Notes under the pieces: model-generated
The model's database searches: none
The model's input: the letters and a program-made list of their open reading frames with translations, nothing else
What the model was told of the DNA's origin: nothing
Made by a program: the position numbers and the translations under genes
Assembly (NCBI GenBank): GCA_045561735.1
Contig: JBJKXC010000029.1
Location: forward strand, 1-24,670
Reading direction: 5' to 3'
DNA from: UBA3537 sp045561735
GTDB taxonomy: Bacteria > Bacteroidota > Bacteroidia > Flavobacteriales > Flavobacteriaceae
Length of the DNA: 24,670 nt
Part shown: positions 9,077 to 16,157 of the stretch, piece after piece
Layout: each line of letters begins with the position of its first letter
Position numbering within the stretch: the stretch's first letter is position 1

Positions 9077-10318
9077 ATGTCAGTTTTAAATGTAAATACC
9101 TCAGAAGAGGCTATTAAACTAGAGCATGTTCATGGCGCTCACAACTACCACCCTTTACCAGTCGTTTTAACAAAGGGGAAGGGGGTCTTTGTTTGGGATG
9201 TTGAAGGAAAGAAGTATTATGATTTTTTATCAGCATATTCGGCTGTAAATCAGGGTCATTGTCATCCAAAAATAACAAAGGCGCTAGAAACACAGGCCAG
9301 ACTATTAACTTTGACTTCTAGAGCTTTTCACAACAATGTATTGGGTCGTTATGAAGCTTATATCACCAAGTTATTTGGCTACGATAAAGTGCTACCGATG
9401 AATACAGGTGTTGAAGGTGGTGAAACCGCCAATAAGCTTGCCAGAAAGTGGGGATACCTAAAAAAAGGTATCGAAAAAGACAAGGCCAGGATTATTTTTG
9501 CCAATGGTAATTTTTGGGGCCGTACCTTGGCTGCCATCTCATCTTCAGACGACCCTTTATCATACAGTGGATTTGGTCCTTTTATGCCAGGTTACGATCT
9601 AATTCCGTACAACGACTTAGAAGCATTAGAAAATCAATTAAAAGACCCCAACGTTTGCGCTTTTATGGTAGAACCAATTCAGGGTGAGGCTGGTGTTGTG
9701 GTCCCCGATGCGGGCTATATGTCTGGGGTTAGAGCTTTGTGTGATAAATACAATGTTTTGTTTATTGCTGATGAAGTTCAGACTGGCATTGGTCGTACTG
9801 GCAAAATGTTAGCAACAGATTATGAAGTAGCACGACCTGATATTCTCGTATTAGGTAAGGCGCTTTCTGGTGGTGTTTTCCCTGTTTCAGCTGTACTGTC
9901 TGATGATGCCGTTATGATGTGCATTGGTCCTGGAGAACACGGCTCAACATTTGGTGGCAATCCACTCGCATGTGCTGTCGCTCATGCAGCCTTGGAAGTT
10001 ATTGTGGATGAAAACCTTACGGAGAAAGCTTTCCATCTTGGTAATCTCTTTAGAGACCGTTTGAATGCTTACATTCAAAGCAGTTCCATTGTAAAACTCG
10101 TTCGTGGTAAAGGTTTGCTCAATGCCATTGTAATAAACGACTCTGAGGACAGTGACACGGCATGGAATATTTGCCTTAAACTAAGAGACAATGGTCTTTT
10201 GGCCAAACCAACACACGGCAATATCATCCGCTTTGCACCTCCATTGGTGATGACTGAGTCACAACTATTAGATTGTGTAAATATCATCATTCAAACCTTA
10301 AAGACATTTGAAAAATAA
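9077..10318 (+). CDS. rocD: Ornithine aminotransferase
   Basis: This class III PLP-dependent transaminase converts ornithine plus 2-oxoglutarate to glutamate semialdehyde plus glutamate. The signature ADEVQTGIGRTGKMLA (231-246) includes the cofactor-binding aspartate D232. The Schiff-base lysine is K261 in LGKALSGG. GGNPLACAVA and GEAGVVVPDAGYM are typical of ornithine aminotransferase. The 413-residue length matches the family. The 200-base upstream gap contains a weak TTAATTTG box at 8996-9003 (one mismatch), leaving a leader of about 70 bases without an obvious hairpin. The nearby S9 peptidase gene on the same strand may be a separate transcription unit. Confidence 0.93.
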   Translation: MSVLNVNTSEEAIKLEHVHGAHNYHPLPVVLTKGKGVFVWDVEGKKYYDFLSAYSAVNQGHCHPKITKALETQARLLTLTSRAFHNNVLGRYEAYITKLFGYDKVLPMNTGVEGGETANKLARKWGYLKKGIEKDKARIIFANGNFWGRTLAAISSSDDPLSYSGFGPFMPGYDLIPYNDLEALENQLKDPNVCAFMVEPIQGEAGVVVPDAGYMSGVRALCDKYNVLFIADEVQTGIGRTGKMLATDYEVARPDILVLGKALSGGVFPVSAVLSDDAVMMCIGPGEHGSTFGGNPLACAVAHAALEVIVDENLTEKAFHLGNLFRDRLNAYIQSSSIVKLVRGKGLLNAIVINDSEDSDTAWNICLKLRDNGLLAKPTHGNIIRFAPPLVMTESQLLDCVNIIIQTLKTFEK

Positions 10319-10362
10319 TATTTATTTTCTCCTTTCAATTTTAATACTTCAATCTATAAACA

Positions 10363-12513
10363 ATGAAATCCTATTTTTTCTACTTCTACACAATTCTGAT
10401 TTTTATGTCTTGTAATAAAAACACAAATAAACATACTGAAATTAAAATTCAATATCCCGAAACCAATCAAGTGGATACTGTGGATCAATATTTTGAAACT
10501 TCAGTTAAAGACCCATACCGATGGCTTGAAGATGACCGCAGCACAGAAACTGAAGCATGGGTACGCAGTCAGAACGAAACCACTTTTGATTATTTAGATA
10601 AAATTCCATTCCGAAGCACTTTAAAAAAGAGTCTTGAAAAATTATGGAACTATGAAAAAATTGGCTCTCCCTTCAAAGAAGGTGAATATACTTATTTTTA
10701 TAAAAATAACGGCCTTCAAAATCAATACGTTATATACCGTTATAAGAATGATGAAAGTCCCGAGTCATCCACTGTTTTTCTGGATCCCAATACATTTAAA
10801 GAAGATGGAACGGTTTCCTTAGCTGGATTGAGTTTTTCAAAAAGTGGGCATCTTTTGGCCTATAGTATTTCTGAAGGCGGTAGCGATTGGCGCAAGGCAG
10901 TAATGATGGACGTTGCCTCAAAAAAAATTATAGGGGACACGTTAGTTGATATCAAATTTAGTGGCCTGTCTTGGTATAAAGATGAAGGATTTTATTATTC
11001 CAGCTATGACAAACCAAAGGGTAGTGCGCTTTCTGATAAAACAGATCAACACAAGGTCTATTACCACCAATTAGGAACGCCTCAGAAAAAGGATGTTTTA
11101 ATTTATGGCGGTACAGTAGAAGAAAAGCACCGCTATATTGGCGCTACCGTTACAGAGGACAATCGTTATTTGTTTGTGTCATTGAGGGTTTCTACATCTG
11201 GAAATAAGTTAATTTTCAAAGATTTAACAAAGCCAAACAGTTCTTTCATTCCTATTTTAGAGCACACTGATAGCGATACATATTTAATTGACAATGTAGG
11301 TGCTAAATTATTTTTTGTCACCAATTTAAACGCTCCAAATCAAAAAATAGTTTCTGTAGATGCGCAAAACCCAAGCCCAGAGCATTGGGTTGATTTAATT
11401 TCCGAGACAAAACATGTTCTGAGTGCATCAACTGCTGGGGGTTATTTCTTTGCAGAGTATATGGTAGATGCCATATCACAATTAAAACAATATGATTATG
11501 ATGGAAATTTTATTCGCGATATAAAACTTCCTGGAATTGGAAATGCTGGAGGTTTTGGAGGTAAAAAAGAAGACAAGGTAGACTTTTATTCGTTCACCAA
11601 TTACAAAATGCCTGCAAGTATCTACACTTTTGATATAGAAACAGGTCTTTCGGAATTGTATTGGCGACCCGAAATTGATTTTAACTCTGATGGCTATGAG
11701 AGTAAGCAAGTTTTTTACGCTTCAAAAGATGGCACCAAAATTCCAATGGTCATAACCCATAAAAAGGGGATTAATCTAGATGGTAAAAATCCTACAATTC
11801 TTTATGGTTACGGAGGATTTAACATCAGTTTAAATCCAAGTTTCAGCGTTGCTAATGCGGTTTGGCTTGATCAAGGTGGAATTTATGCTGTTCCAAATTT
11901 ACGTGGTGGTGGTGAATATGGCAAAAACTGGCACATTGCTGGTACCCAAATGAATAAGCAAAATGTATTTGATGACTTTATTGCAGCTGCAGAGTACTTA
12001 ATTTCAGAAAAATATACCACATCAGATTATCTAGCCATACGCGGTGGGTCTAACGGAGGCCTTCTTGTAGGTGCCACCATGACTCAACGTCCAGATTTAA
12101 TGAAAGTGGCATTACCCGCAGTGGGTGTCTTAGATATGTTGCGCTACCATACCTTTACAGCAGGTGCAGGGTGGGCTTATGATTATGGAACAGTCCAAGA
12201 CAGTCAGGAAATGTTTAAATATCTTTTAAGTTATTCTCCGGTTCACAATGTAAATGAAGGCATATCATATCCTGCAACTTTGGTAACTACAGGTGACCAC
12301 GATGACCGTGTAGTCCCAGCTCACAGTTTTAAGTTTGCAGCAGAATTACAAAACAAACAATTCGGAAATAATCCCACCCTAATTCGCATTGAAACTGATG
12401 GGGGTCATGGTGCGGGAACTCCCGTTAGCAAGACCATCGCGCTATACGCCGATATTTTTGGATTTACACTTTTTAATATGGGTTATACCGAATTGCCATC
12501 GGAACAAAAATAA
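10363..12513 (+). CDS. S9 prolyl oligopeptidase, probable lipoprotein
   Basis: The N-terminus MKSYFFYFYTILIFMSC looks like a lipoprotein signal peptide with C17 acylated, placing the enzyme in the periplasm or outer membrane. The N-terminal segment VKDPYRWLEDDRSTETEAW is the conserved start of prolyl oligopeptidases, followed by a beta-propeller (about 85-430) and an alpha/beta-hydrolase domain. The catalytic triad is S563 in RGGSNGG, D647 in GDHDDRV and H682 in GGHGAG. Such enzymes cleave short peptides after proline. The 716-residue length is standard. It starts 44 bases after rocD ends and converges with the CCC-motif gene. Confidence 0.93.
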   Translation: MKSYFFYFYTILIFMSCNKNTNKHTEIKIQYPETNQVDTVDQYFETSVKDPYRWLEDDRSTETEAWVRSQNETTFDYLDKIPFRSTLKKSLEKLWNYEKIGSPFKEGEYTYFYKNNGLQNQYVIYRYKNDESPESSTVFLDPNTFKEDGTVSLAGLSFSKSGHLLAYSISEGGSDWRKAVMMDVASKKIIGDTLVDIKFSGLSWYKDEGFYYSSYDKPKGSALSDKTDQHKVYYHQLGTPQKKDVLIYGGTVEEKHRYIGATVTEDNRYLFVSLRVSTSGNKLIFKDLTKPNSSFIPILEHTDSDTYLIDNVGAKLFFVTNLNAPNQKIVSVDAQNPSPEHWVDLISETKHVLSASTAGGYFFAEYMVDAISQLKQYDYDGNFIRDIKLPGIGNAGGFGGKKEDKVDFYSFTNYKMPASIYTFDIETGLSELYWRPEIDFNSDGYESKQVFYASKDGTKIPMVITHKKGINLDGKNPTILYGYGGFNISLNPSFSVANAVWLDQGGIYAVPNLRGGGEYGKNWHIAGTQMNKQNVFDDFIAAAEYLISEKYTTSDYLAIRGGSNGGLLVGATMTQRPDLMKVALPAVGVLDMLRYHTFTAGAGWAYDYGTVQDSQEMFKYLLSYSPVHNVNEGISYPATLVTTGDHDDRVVPAHSFKFAAELQNKQFGNNPTLIRIETDGGHGAGTPVSKTIALYADIFGFTLFNMGYTELPSEQK

Positions 12514-12547
12514 TAGTTGCGATTTGTGAAAATGCCATTGCAGTCGT

Positions 12548-12871
12548 TTAGGCAGACTGGTTCATTTCTTCCATGGCTTTTTCAAATTCTTTTTGTAATT
12601 CACTGAAATCGCCCGTAGCCAATACATAAATTGTGTAAAGCAGGTAAAGTACATTGATGATCAGAATGACCAATGCGACCGTTTTAGCCGTATTCATTGC
12701 ACTGATACTGCCCTCATAATCGTCTGGATTAAGCTCGGCATCTTTAATTTTTTTATTGGCCATTAAATAAGCGGGACCCGACAATAGAAATCCAAGTCCT
12801 CCAAAGCAACAACAAAGTAAACCTACGATACTTAGTACGTAAATAATTGTAGTGTTTAATAATTTTTTCAT
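12548..12871 (-). CDS. CCC-motif membrane protein
   Basis: This 107-residue protein has two or three hydrophobic segments. The first carries a Cys-Cys-Cys run at residues 20-22 followed by FGGLGFLLSGPAYL. A charged loop comes next (KKIKDAELNPDDYEG), then a second helix (about 64-85) and an acidic amphipathic tail. This corresponds to the small flavobacterial CCC-motif membrane proteins. Its ATG overlaps the upstream DUF2752 stop as ATGA, so the two are coupled. The triple cysteine near the membrane face and the cysteines in the partner suggest a joint role, but no function is known. Confidence 0.8.
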   Translation of the reverse strand: MKKLLNTTIIYVLSIVGLLCCCFGGLGFLLSGPAYLMANKKIKDAELNPDDYEGSISAMNTAKTVALVILIINVLYLLYTIYVLATGDFSELQKEFEKAMEEMNQSA

Positions 12872-13152
12872 AATAAAAATTGTTTAATTATATGGTTAGT
12901 AATAATAGCACCAATGGAAATTAAAGCCACTACATTGATACTTTTTTGATGGTATTTAAATTTATAAAATCTCGTGATGACAATTAGTACAAACATTGCA
13001 ATAATGGGAAAAATAGCGGGATATAACACAAAGGCTTTGTGAAATTGGCCTTGAAAAACAGCCACTAAAGACCGCTGAAAACCACAACCCATACATTCAA
13101 AACCAAAAAGGCTTTTATTTAGACAGGGCAGCATGTAGTTTTCGATTGACAT
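12868..13152 (-). CDS. DUF2752 domain membrane protein
   Basis: From the ATG at 13152 this gives 94 residues. The conserved DUF2752 signature is PC at 9-10, then CMGCGFQRS (20-28), with C10, C20 and C23 retained, followed by two hydrophobic helices (about 43-61 and 74-92). The open frame extends 12 codons upstream, but the MSIENYMLPC start fits the domain better. The gene shares ATGA with the downstream CCC-motif gene. The function of DUF2752 is not known. Confidence 0.85.
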   Translation of the reverse strand: MSIENYMLPCLNKSLFGFECMGCGFQRSLVAVFQGQFHKAFVLYPAIFPIIAMFVLIVITRFYKFKYHQKSINVVALISIGAIITNHIIKQFLL

Positions 13153-13261
13153 AAAATAGATTTTCCAAAGAAATAAATAAATCTGCAATTAATAAAATAA
13201 ATGAATGATATTAAACATATTTCAACGAAAGGTTTTATTTTTAATGTAAGAAATATATCAA

Positions 13262-13468
13262 ATGCCTACAGCTTCAATAAAATACACTGCTTTTATTTCT
13301 GGTTTATGCCTATTAATCTGTGATGAACTGTTTTCTGATTCACAAACTTTCGCCTCAATTTTAGGATTGGTACTTTTGGTGATTGGACTGTATTTAATTT
13401 CAAAGGGCATTGGAGATAAGCCAGATATAGATCCCTATGCTGTTCAATCCTATGATGAAGAAGAATGA
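13262..13468 (+). CDS. Small membrane protein upstream of Smr-domain gene
   Basis: This 68-residue protein has two hydrophobic segments (about 9-20 and 30-47) and an acidic tail, DIDPYAVQSYDEEE. I do not recognise a named family. The stop overlaps the next start as ATGA, which strongly supports it being translated. The upstream 109-base region separates it from the divergent DUF2752 gene and shows no clear consensus promoter on this strand. Confidence 0.72.
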   Translation: MPTASIKYTAFISGLCLLICDELFSDSQTFASILGLVLLVIGLYLISKGIGDKPDIDPYAVQSYDEEE

Positions 13469-14022
13469 AACTTAAAATCGGAGATTTTGTATCGGTATTA
13501 GATGCTGACCTTTCAGGTCGTGTCACAGCTATTAAAAACAAAATCATATGCATTGAAACCAATGCGGGTTTTGAAATGAATTTTGAAGCTTCTGAATTGG
13601 TAAAAATGGACAACCATCTACTGAAAACCTTGGCCTTTAAAGACCAATCAATCCAGCAAATTCTTTCAGAAAAGGCGTCTAAAGGAATAAAAAAAGGTCC
13701 CAAAATCAAGGCCAAGTCCAAGCAGCCACCTCCAATGGAAGTCGATTTACACATTCACCGATTGGTTAAATCGACCAAAAACATGTCTAATCATGAGATG
13801 CTTACAATGCAATTAGAAACTGCAAAGCGCCAATTGGAATTTGCCATTGAAAAACGCATCCAAAAAGTAATTTTTATTCACGGAGTGGGTGAGGGCGTTT
13901 TAAAATTAGAACTTGAATATTTACTAAAGCGTTATGATTTCTTAAAATTCTACCCCGCTGAATTTAGAGTCTACGGCCATGGCGCCACAGAAGTTTATAT
14001 TTTTCAGAACAAAAAGCTATAG
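13465..14022 (+). CDS. Smr/MutS family protein
   Basis: This 185-residue protein has an N-terminal SH3-like region (KLKIGDFVSVLDADLSGRV, then about to residue 48). A basic, proline-containing linker (70-90) follows, then a C-terminal Smr domain. Smr signatures are DLHIH (94-98), HGVGEG (139-144) and GHGATEVYI (171-179). Smr domains bind or cut nucleic acids, as in MutS2 and ribosome-rescue nucleases. The stand-alone flavobacterial form has no assigned role. It is translationally coupled to the upstream small membrane protein and overlaps the convergent lipoprotein gene by 6 bases. Confidence 0.88.
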   Translation: MKLKIGDFVSVLDADLSGRVTAIKNKIICIETNAGFEMNFEASELVKMDNHLLKTLAFKDQSIQQILSEKASKGIKKGPKIKAKSKQPPPMEVDLHIHRLVKSTKNMSNHEMLTMQLETAKRQLEFAIEKRIQKVIFIHGVGEGVLKLELEYLLKRYDFLKFYPAEFRVYGHGATEVYIFQNKKL

Positions 14023-14898
14023 TATAAGAACTGTTTGGTAAGTTCCTAATTCTAGAGTATCTGCCGCCAAAATCGAAATATCAATATTTGAAAGCGTTAT
14101 TGTTATTGTTACCGTTCTAAAAAATAGATTTTCGTTTAAGGTTTGAATGGCATATGAATTTGAAAAGTTAACATCCAAAAAACGCGCAGTTGTTGAACCG
14201 CTGGCAATGTCATCAAATAAGTTGCCATTTCCATTTTCATCTTCATTTATGGTTAGGGTACCATCATTGTCGTCATCATTGTCTAAGTAATCAGGTATAA
14301 GGTCGCCGTCTGAGTCTTGAGCATCTGACAAATCCCCATTGTTGTTTGGGTCTGGTTTTTCATTGATGGTCAAGACATTATCACCATCATCGTCTTCATC
14401 AATATAATCTGGAATGCCATCCCCATCTGTATCTCCATCAAATTCAAGCGCTGTCGGAACACCATCGCCATCGTCATCTGTAAAAGTGGAAACAAAAGTG
14501 GCAGTCCCTCCACTAGAGCTGTAATTTTGAGTCACGGCAACATCTGCAGGAGAGATGATCGAACAAAATAAAGTATTTGGATCCCCATTATAAGCCCTGT
14601 AGTGAAATTGTGTGGAGCTTCCATTAATCGCAACACTTTGAGAATCGCCATTATTTACAGGGTTAAACATTGCTTGGGATGCCGTTGTGTTGGGAAGGAC
14701 CAGCGATAAAGATTCAAAAGGATCGGTTCGAGTGTCAAAAAATAAAAGACTTTCACTTGTACTGCCCTGTTGGTTTGTGGTTTGTATTTCGCATAGAGAC
14801 AATTCTTTATCAAAATCTAATTGCACTTCTATAATGTCACCGTCATTACAAGCAGTTGTGAGAAGACTTATAAAAAAAATTGCTAAATATTTGCGCAT
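14017..14898 (-). CDS. Asp-rich lipoprotein with thrombospondin type-3-like calcium repeats
   Basis: A lipoprotein signal peptide (MRKYLAIFFISLLTTAC, C17 acylated) is followed by a beta-rich region and a highly acidic stretch at about 141-230. That stretch contains repeated DxDxDG-type motifs such as DDDGDGVP, DTDGDGIPDYID and DSDGDLIPDYLD. This is the calcium-binding thrombospondin type-3 repeat pattern. A short C-terminal beta domain completes the protein. It probably sits on the outer membrane facing outward, with calcium stabilising the acidic region. I do not recognise the N- or C-terminal domain. On the minus strand, TATTTTTG at 14918-14925 lies 19 bases before the ATG and could be its -7 box. 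Confidence 0.8.
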   Translation of the reverse strand: MRKYLAIFFISLLTTACNDGDIIEVQLDFDKELSLCEIQTTNQQGSTSESLLFFDTRTDPFESLSLVLPNTTASQAMFNPVNNGDSQSVAINGSSTQFHYRAYNGDPNTLFCSIISPADVAVTQNYSSSGGTATFVSTFTDDDGDGVPTALEFDGDTDGDGIPDYIDEDDDGDNVLTINEKPDPNNNGDLSDAQDSDGDLIPDYLDNDDDNDGTLTINEDENGNGNLFDDIASGSTTARFLDVNFSNSYAIQTLNENLFFRTVTITITLSNIDISILAADTLELGTYQTVLIL

Positions 14899-14917
14899 AA
14901 CTTTGGACTCTTTTTGA

Positions 14918-14925
14918 CAAAAATA
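14918..14925 (-). promoter_or_regulatory. Putative -7 box for the acidic lipoprotein gene
   Basis: On the minus strand this reads TATTTTTG, matching TAnnTTTG, with 19 bases between it and the lipoprotein ATG. No TTG is present at the proper -33 spacing, so the support is partial. The divergent promoter for the cysteine desulfurase starts 29 bases away. Confidence 0.38.
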
Positions 14926-14953
14926 AAAGAATTCAGAAATAAATGTAATGTTA

Positions 14954-14982
14954 TTGTCAATTATTTAATTTGATTATTTTTG
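14954..14982 (+). promoter_or_regulatory. Flavobacterial-type promoter for cysteine desulfurase
   Basis: TTG at 14954-14956 and TATTTTTG at 14975-14982 are separated by 18 bases. This matches the Bacteroidetes vegetative promoter consensus TTG-N17-23-TAnnTTTG. The ATG of the gene is 20 bases beyond the box, giving a short leader like those of other promoters in this window. Confidence 0.55.
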
Positions 14983-15002
14983 TTAAAATAAATACAACCA
15001 AA

Positions 15003-16157
15003 ATGACCCCCATTTATTTAGACAACGCTGCTACTACCCAAGTTCGTGAAGAAGTAGCGGATAAAATGGCACTCATTTTAAAATCTACCTATGGAAACCC
15101 CTCGTCAACGCATAGCATTGGACGGGCCTCTAAATCCATTCTAGAGCAGTGTCGCAAGCGCATTGCATCCCATTTCAATGCCAAAGCTTCAGAAATTATA
15201 TTTACTTCGGGTGGTACCGAAGCGGACAATCTCGTTTTGCGTTCTGCGGTCTGTGATTTGGGTGTGAAGCATATCATTTCTTCTAAGATTGAGCACCATG
15301 CGGTCAGTCATACCATAGAAGCACTTGCAAACAGTTCAAAAGTAAGGGTTAGTTATGTCAAAGTTTTAAAAGACGGGTCTGTTTGTATGCAGCACTTAGA
15401 AGAATTATTATCTCAATCTGCTGATAAAACCTTGGTGACTTTAATGCACATTAACAATGAAATTGGAACTATTTTAGATCTTGAATACGTAGCAAATTTA
15501 TGTAAAAAACACAATGCCCTTTTTCACAGCGATACCGTACAATCTGTTGGTCATTATCCCTTAGACTTATCTAAAATCCCAATTGATTTTTTGGCTGCCA
15601 GTGCACACAAATTTCATGGACCAAAGGGGGTTGGTTTTGCATTTGTAAGAAGTGGATTTGGTTTAGAGCCCATTATTACGGGTGGGGCACAAGAACGGGG
15701 TTGTCGTGCCGGCACTGAAAGCATCCATGATATTGTAGGAATGGACGCCTCATTAGAAATTGCATATAAGAATATTGTATCTGAAAAGGATTTTATTCTC
15801 AGTTTAAAAACCTATTTTATAGATCGCCTTAAAGAAGAAATATCCGGAATAGAATTCAATGGCTGTTGCGATGATTTCAGTAAGAGTACCTATACCTTAG
15901 TCAATGTATGTTTGCCTGTTGCTCAAGAAAAAGCGCCTTTATTCTTGTTTCAGTTAGATCTCAAGGGGATTGCCTGTTCAAAAGGCAGTGCTTGTCAGAG
16001 TGGAGCTACTACAGGATCTCATGTATTAAATGAAGTTCTTTCTGAAGAAAATTTAAAAAAACCTTCCATACGCTTTTCATTCAGTTGCTTCAATACAACA
16101 AAAGAAATTGATACCGTCGTTCATACTTTAAAAGCACTTGTACTGGAGTCCGCTTAA
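15003..16157 (+). CDS. Cysteine desulfurase (IscS/NifS-like)
   Basis: This PLP enzyme removes sulfur from cysteine and passes it on as persulfide for Fe-S cluster or thio-modification pathways. The N-terminus IYLDNAATTQV is characteristic. TSGGTEADN (68-76), H99 in IEHHAV, D177 and Q180 in HSDTVQS, the PLP lysine K203 in AHKFHGPKG and the active-site cysteine C331 in GSACQSG are all present. The gene starts at ATG 15003, 33 bases inside the longest open frame, because MTPIYLDNAATT is the family start. The 384-residue length is normal. No iscU or suf genes are nearby, so the acceptor pathway is unclear. The stop overlaps the convergent receptor gene by 4 bases. Confidence 0.92.
   Translation: MTPIYLDNAATTQVREEVADKMALILKSTYGNPSSTHSIGRASKSILEQCRKRIASHFNAKASEIIFTSGGTEADNLVLRSAVCDLGVKHIISSKIEHHAVSHTIEALANSSKVRVSYVKVLKDGSVCMQHLEELLSQSADKTLVTLMHINNEIGTILDLEYVANLCKKHNALFHSDTVQSVGHYPLDLSKIPIDFLAASAHKFHGPKGVGFAFVRSGFGLEPIITGGAQERGCRAGTESIHDIVGMDASLEIAYKNIVSEKDFILSLKTYFIDRLKEEISGIEFNGCCDDFSKSTYTLVNVCLPVAQEKAPLFLFQLDLKGIACSKGSACQSGATTGSHVLNEVLSEENLKKPSIRFSFSCFNTTKEIDTVVHTLKALVLESA

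Noticed and set aside
12514..12547. Possible terminator between the convergent S9 peptidase and CCC-motif genes.
   Set aside because: No convincing inverted repeat or T-run is present in the 34-base gap.
13293..13754. A 153-codon minus-strand open frame opposite the small membrane protein and Smr genes.
   Set aside because: The Smr-domain motifs and ATGA junction on the plus strand are decisive, and the antisense product has no recognisable features.
14240..14490. A repetitive-looking stretch (many cat/atc triplets) that might be a DNA repeat or CRISPR-like array.
   Set aside because: It encodes Asp/Gly calcium repeats in the lipoprotein. The periodicity is at protein level and no identical DNA units with spacers occur.
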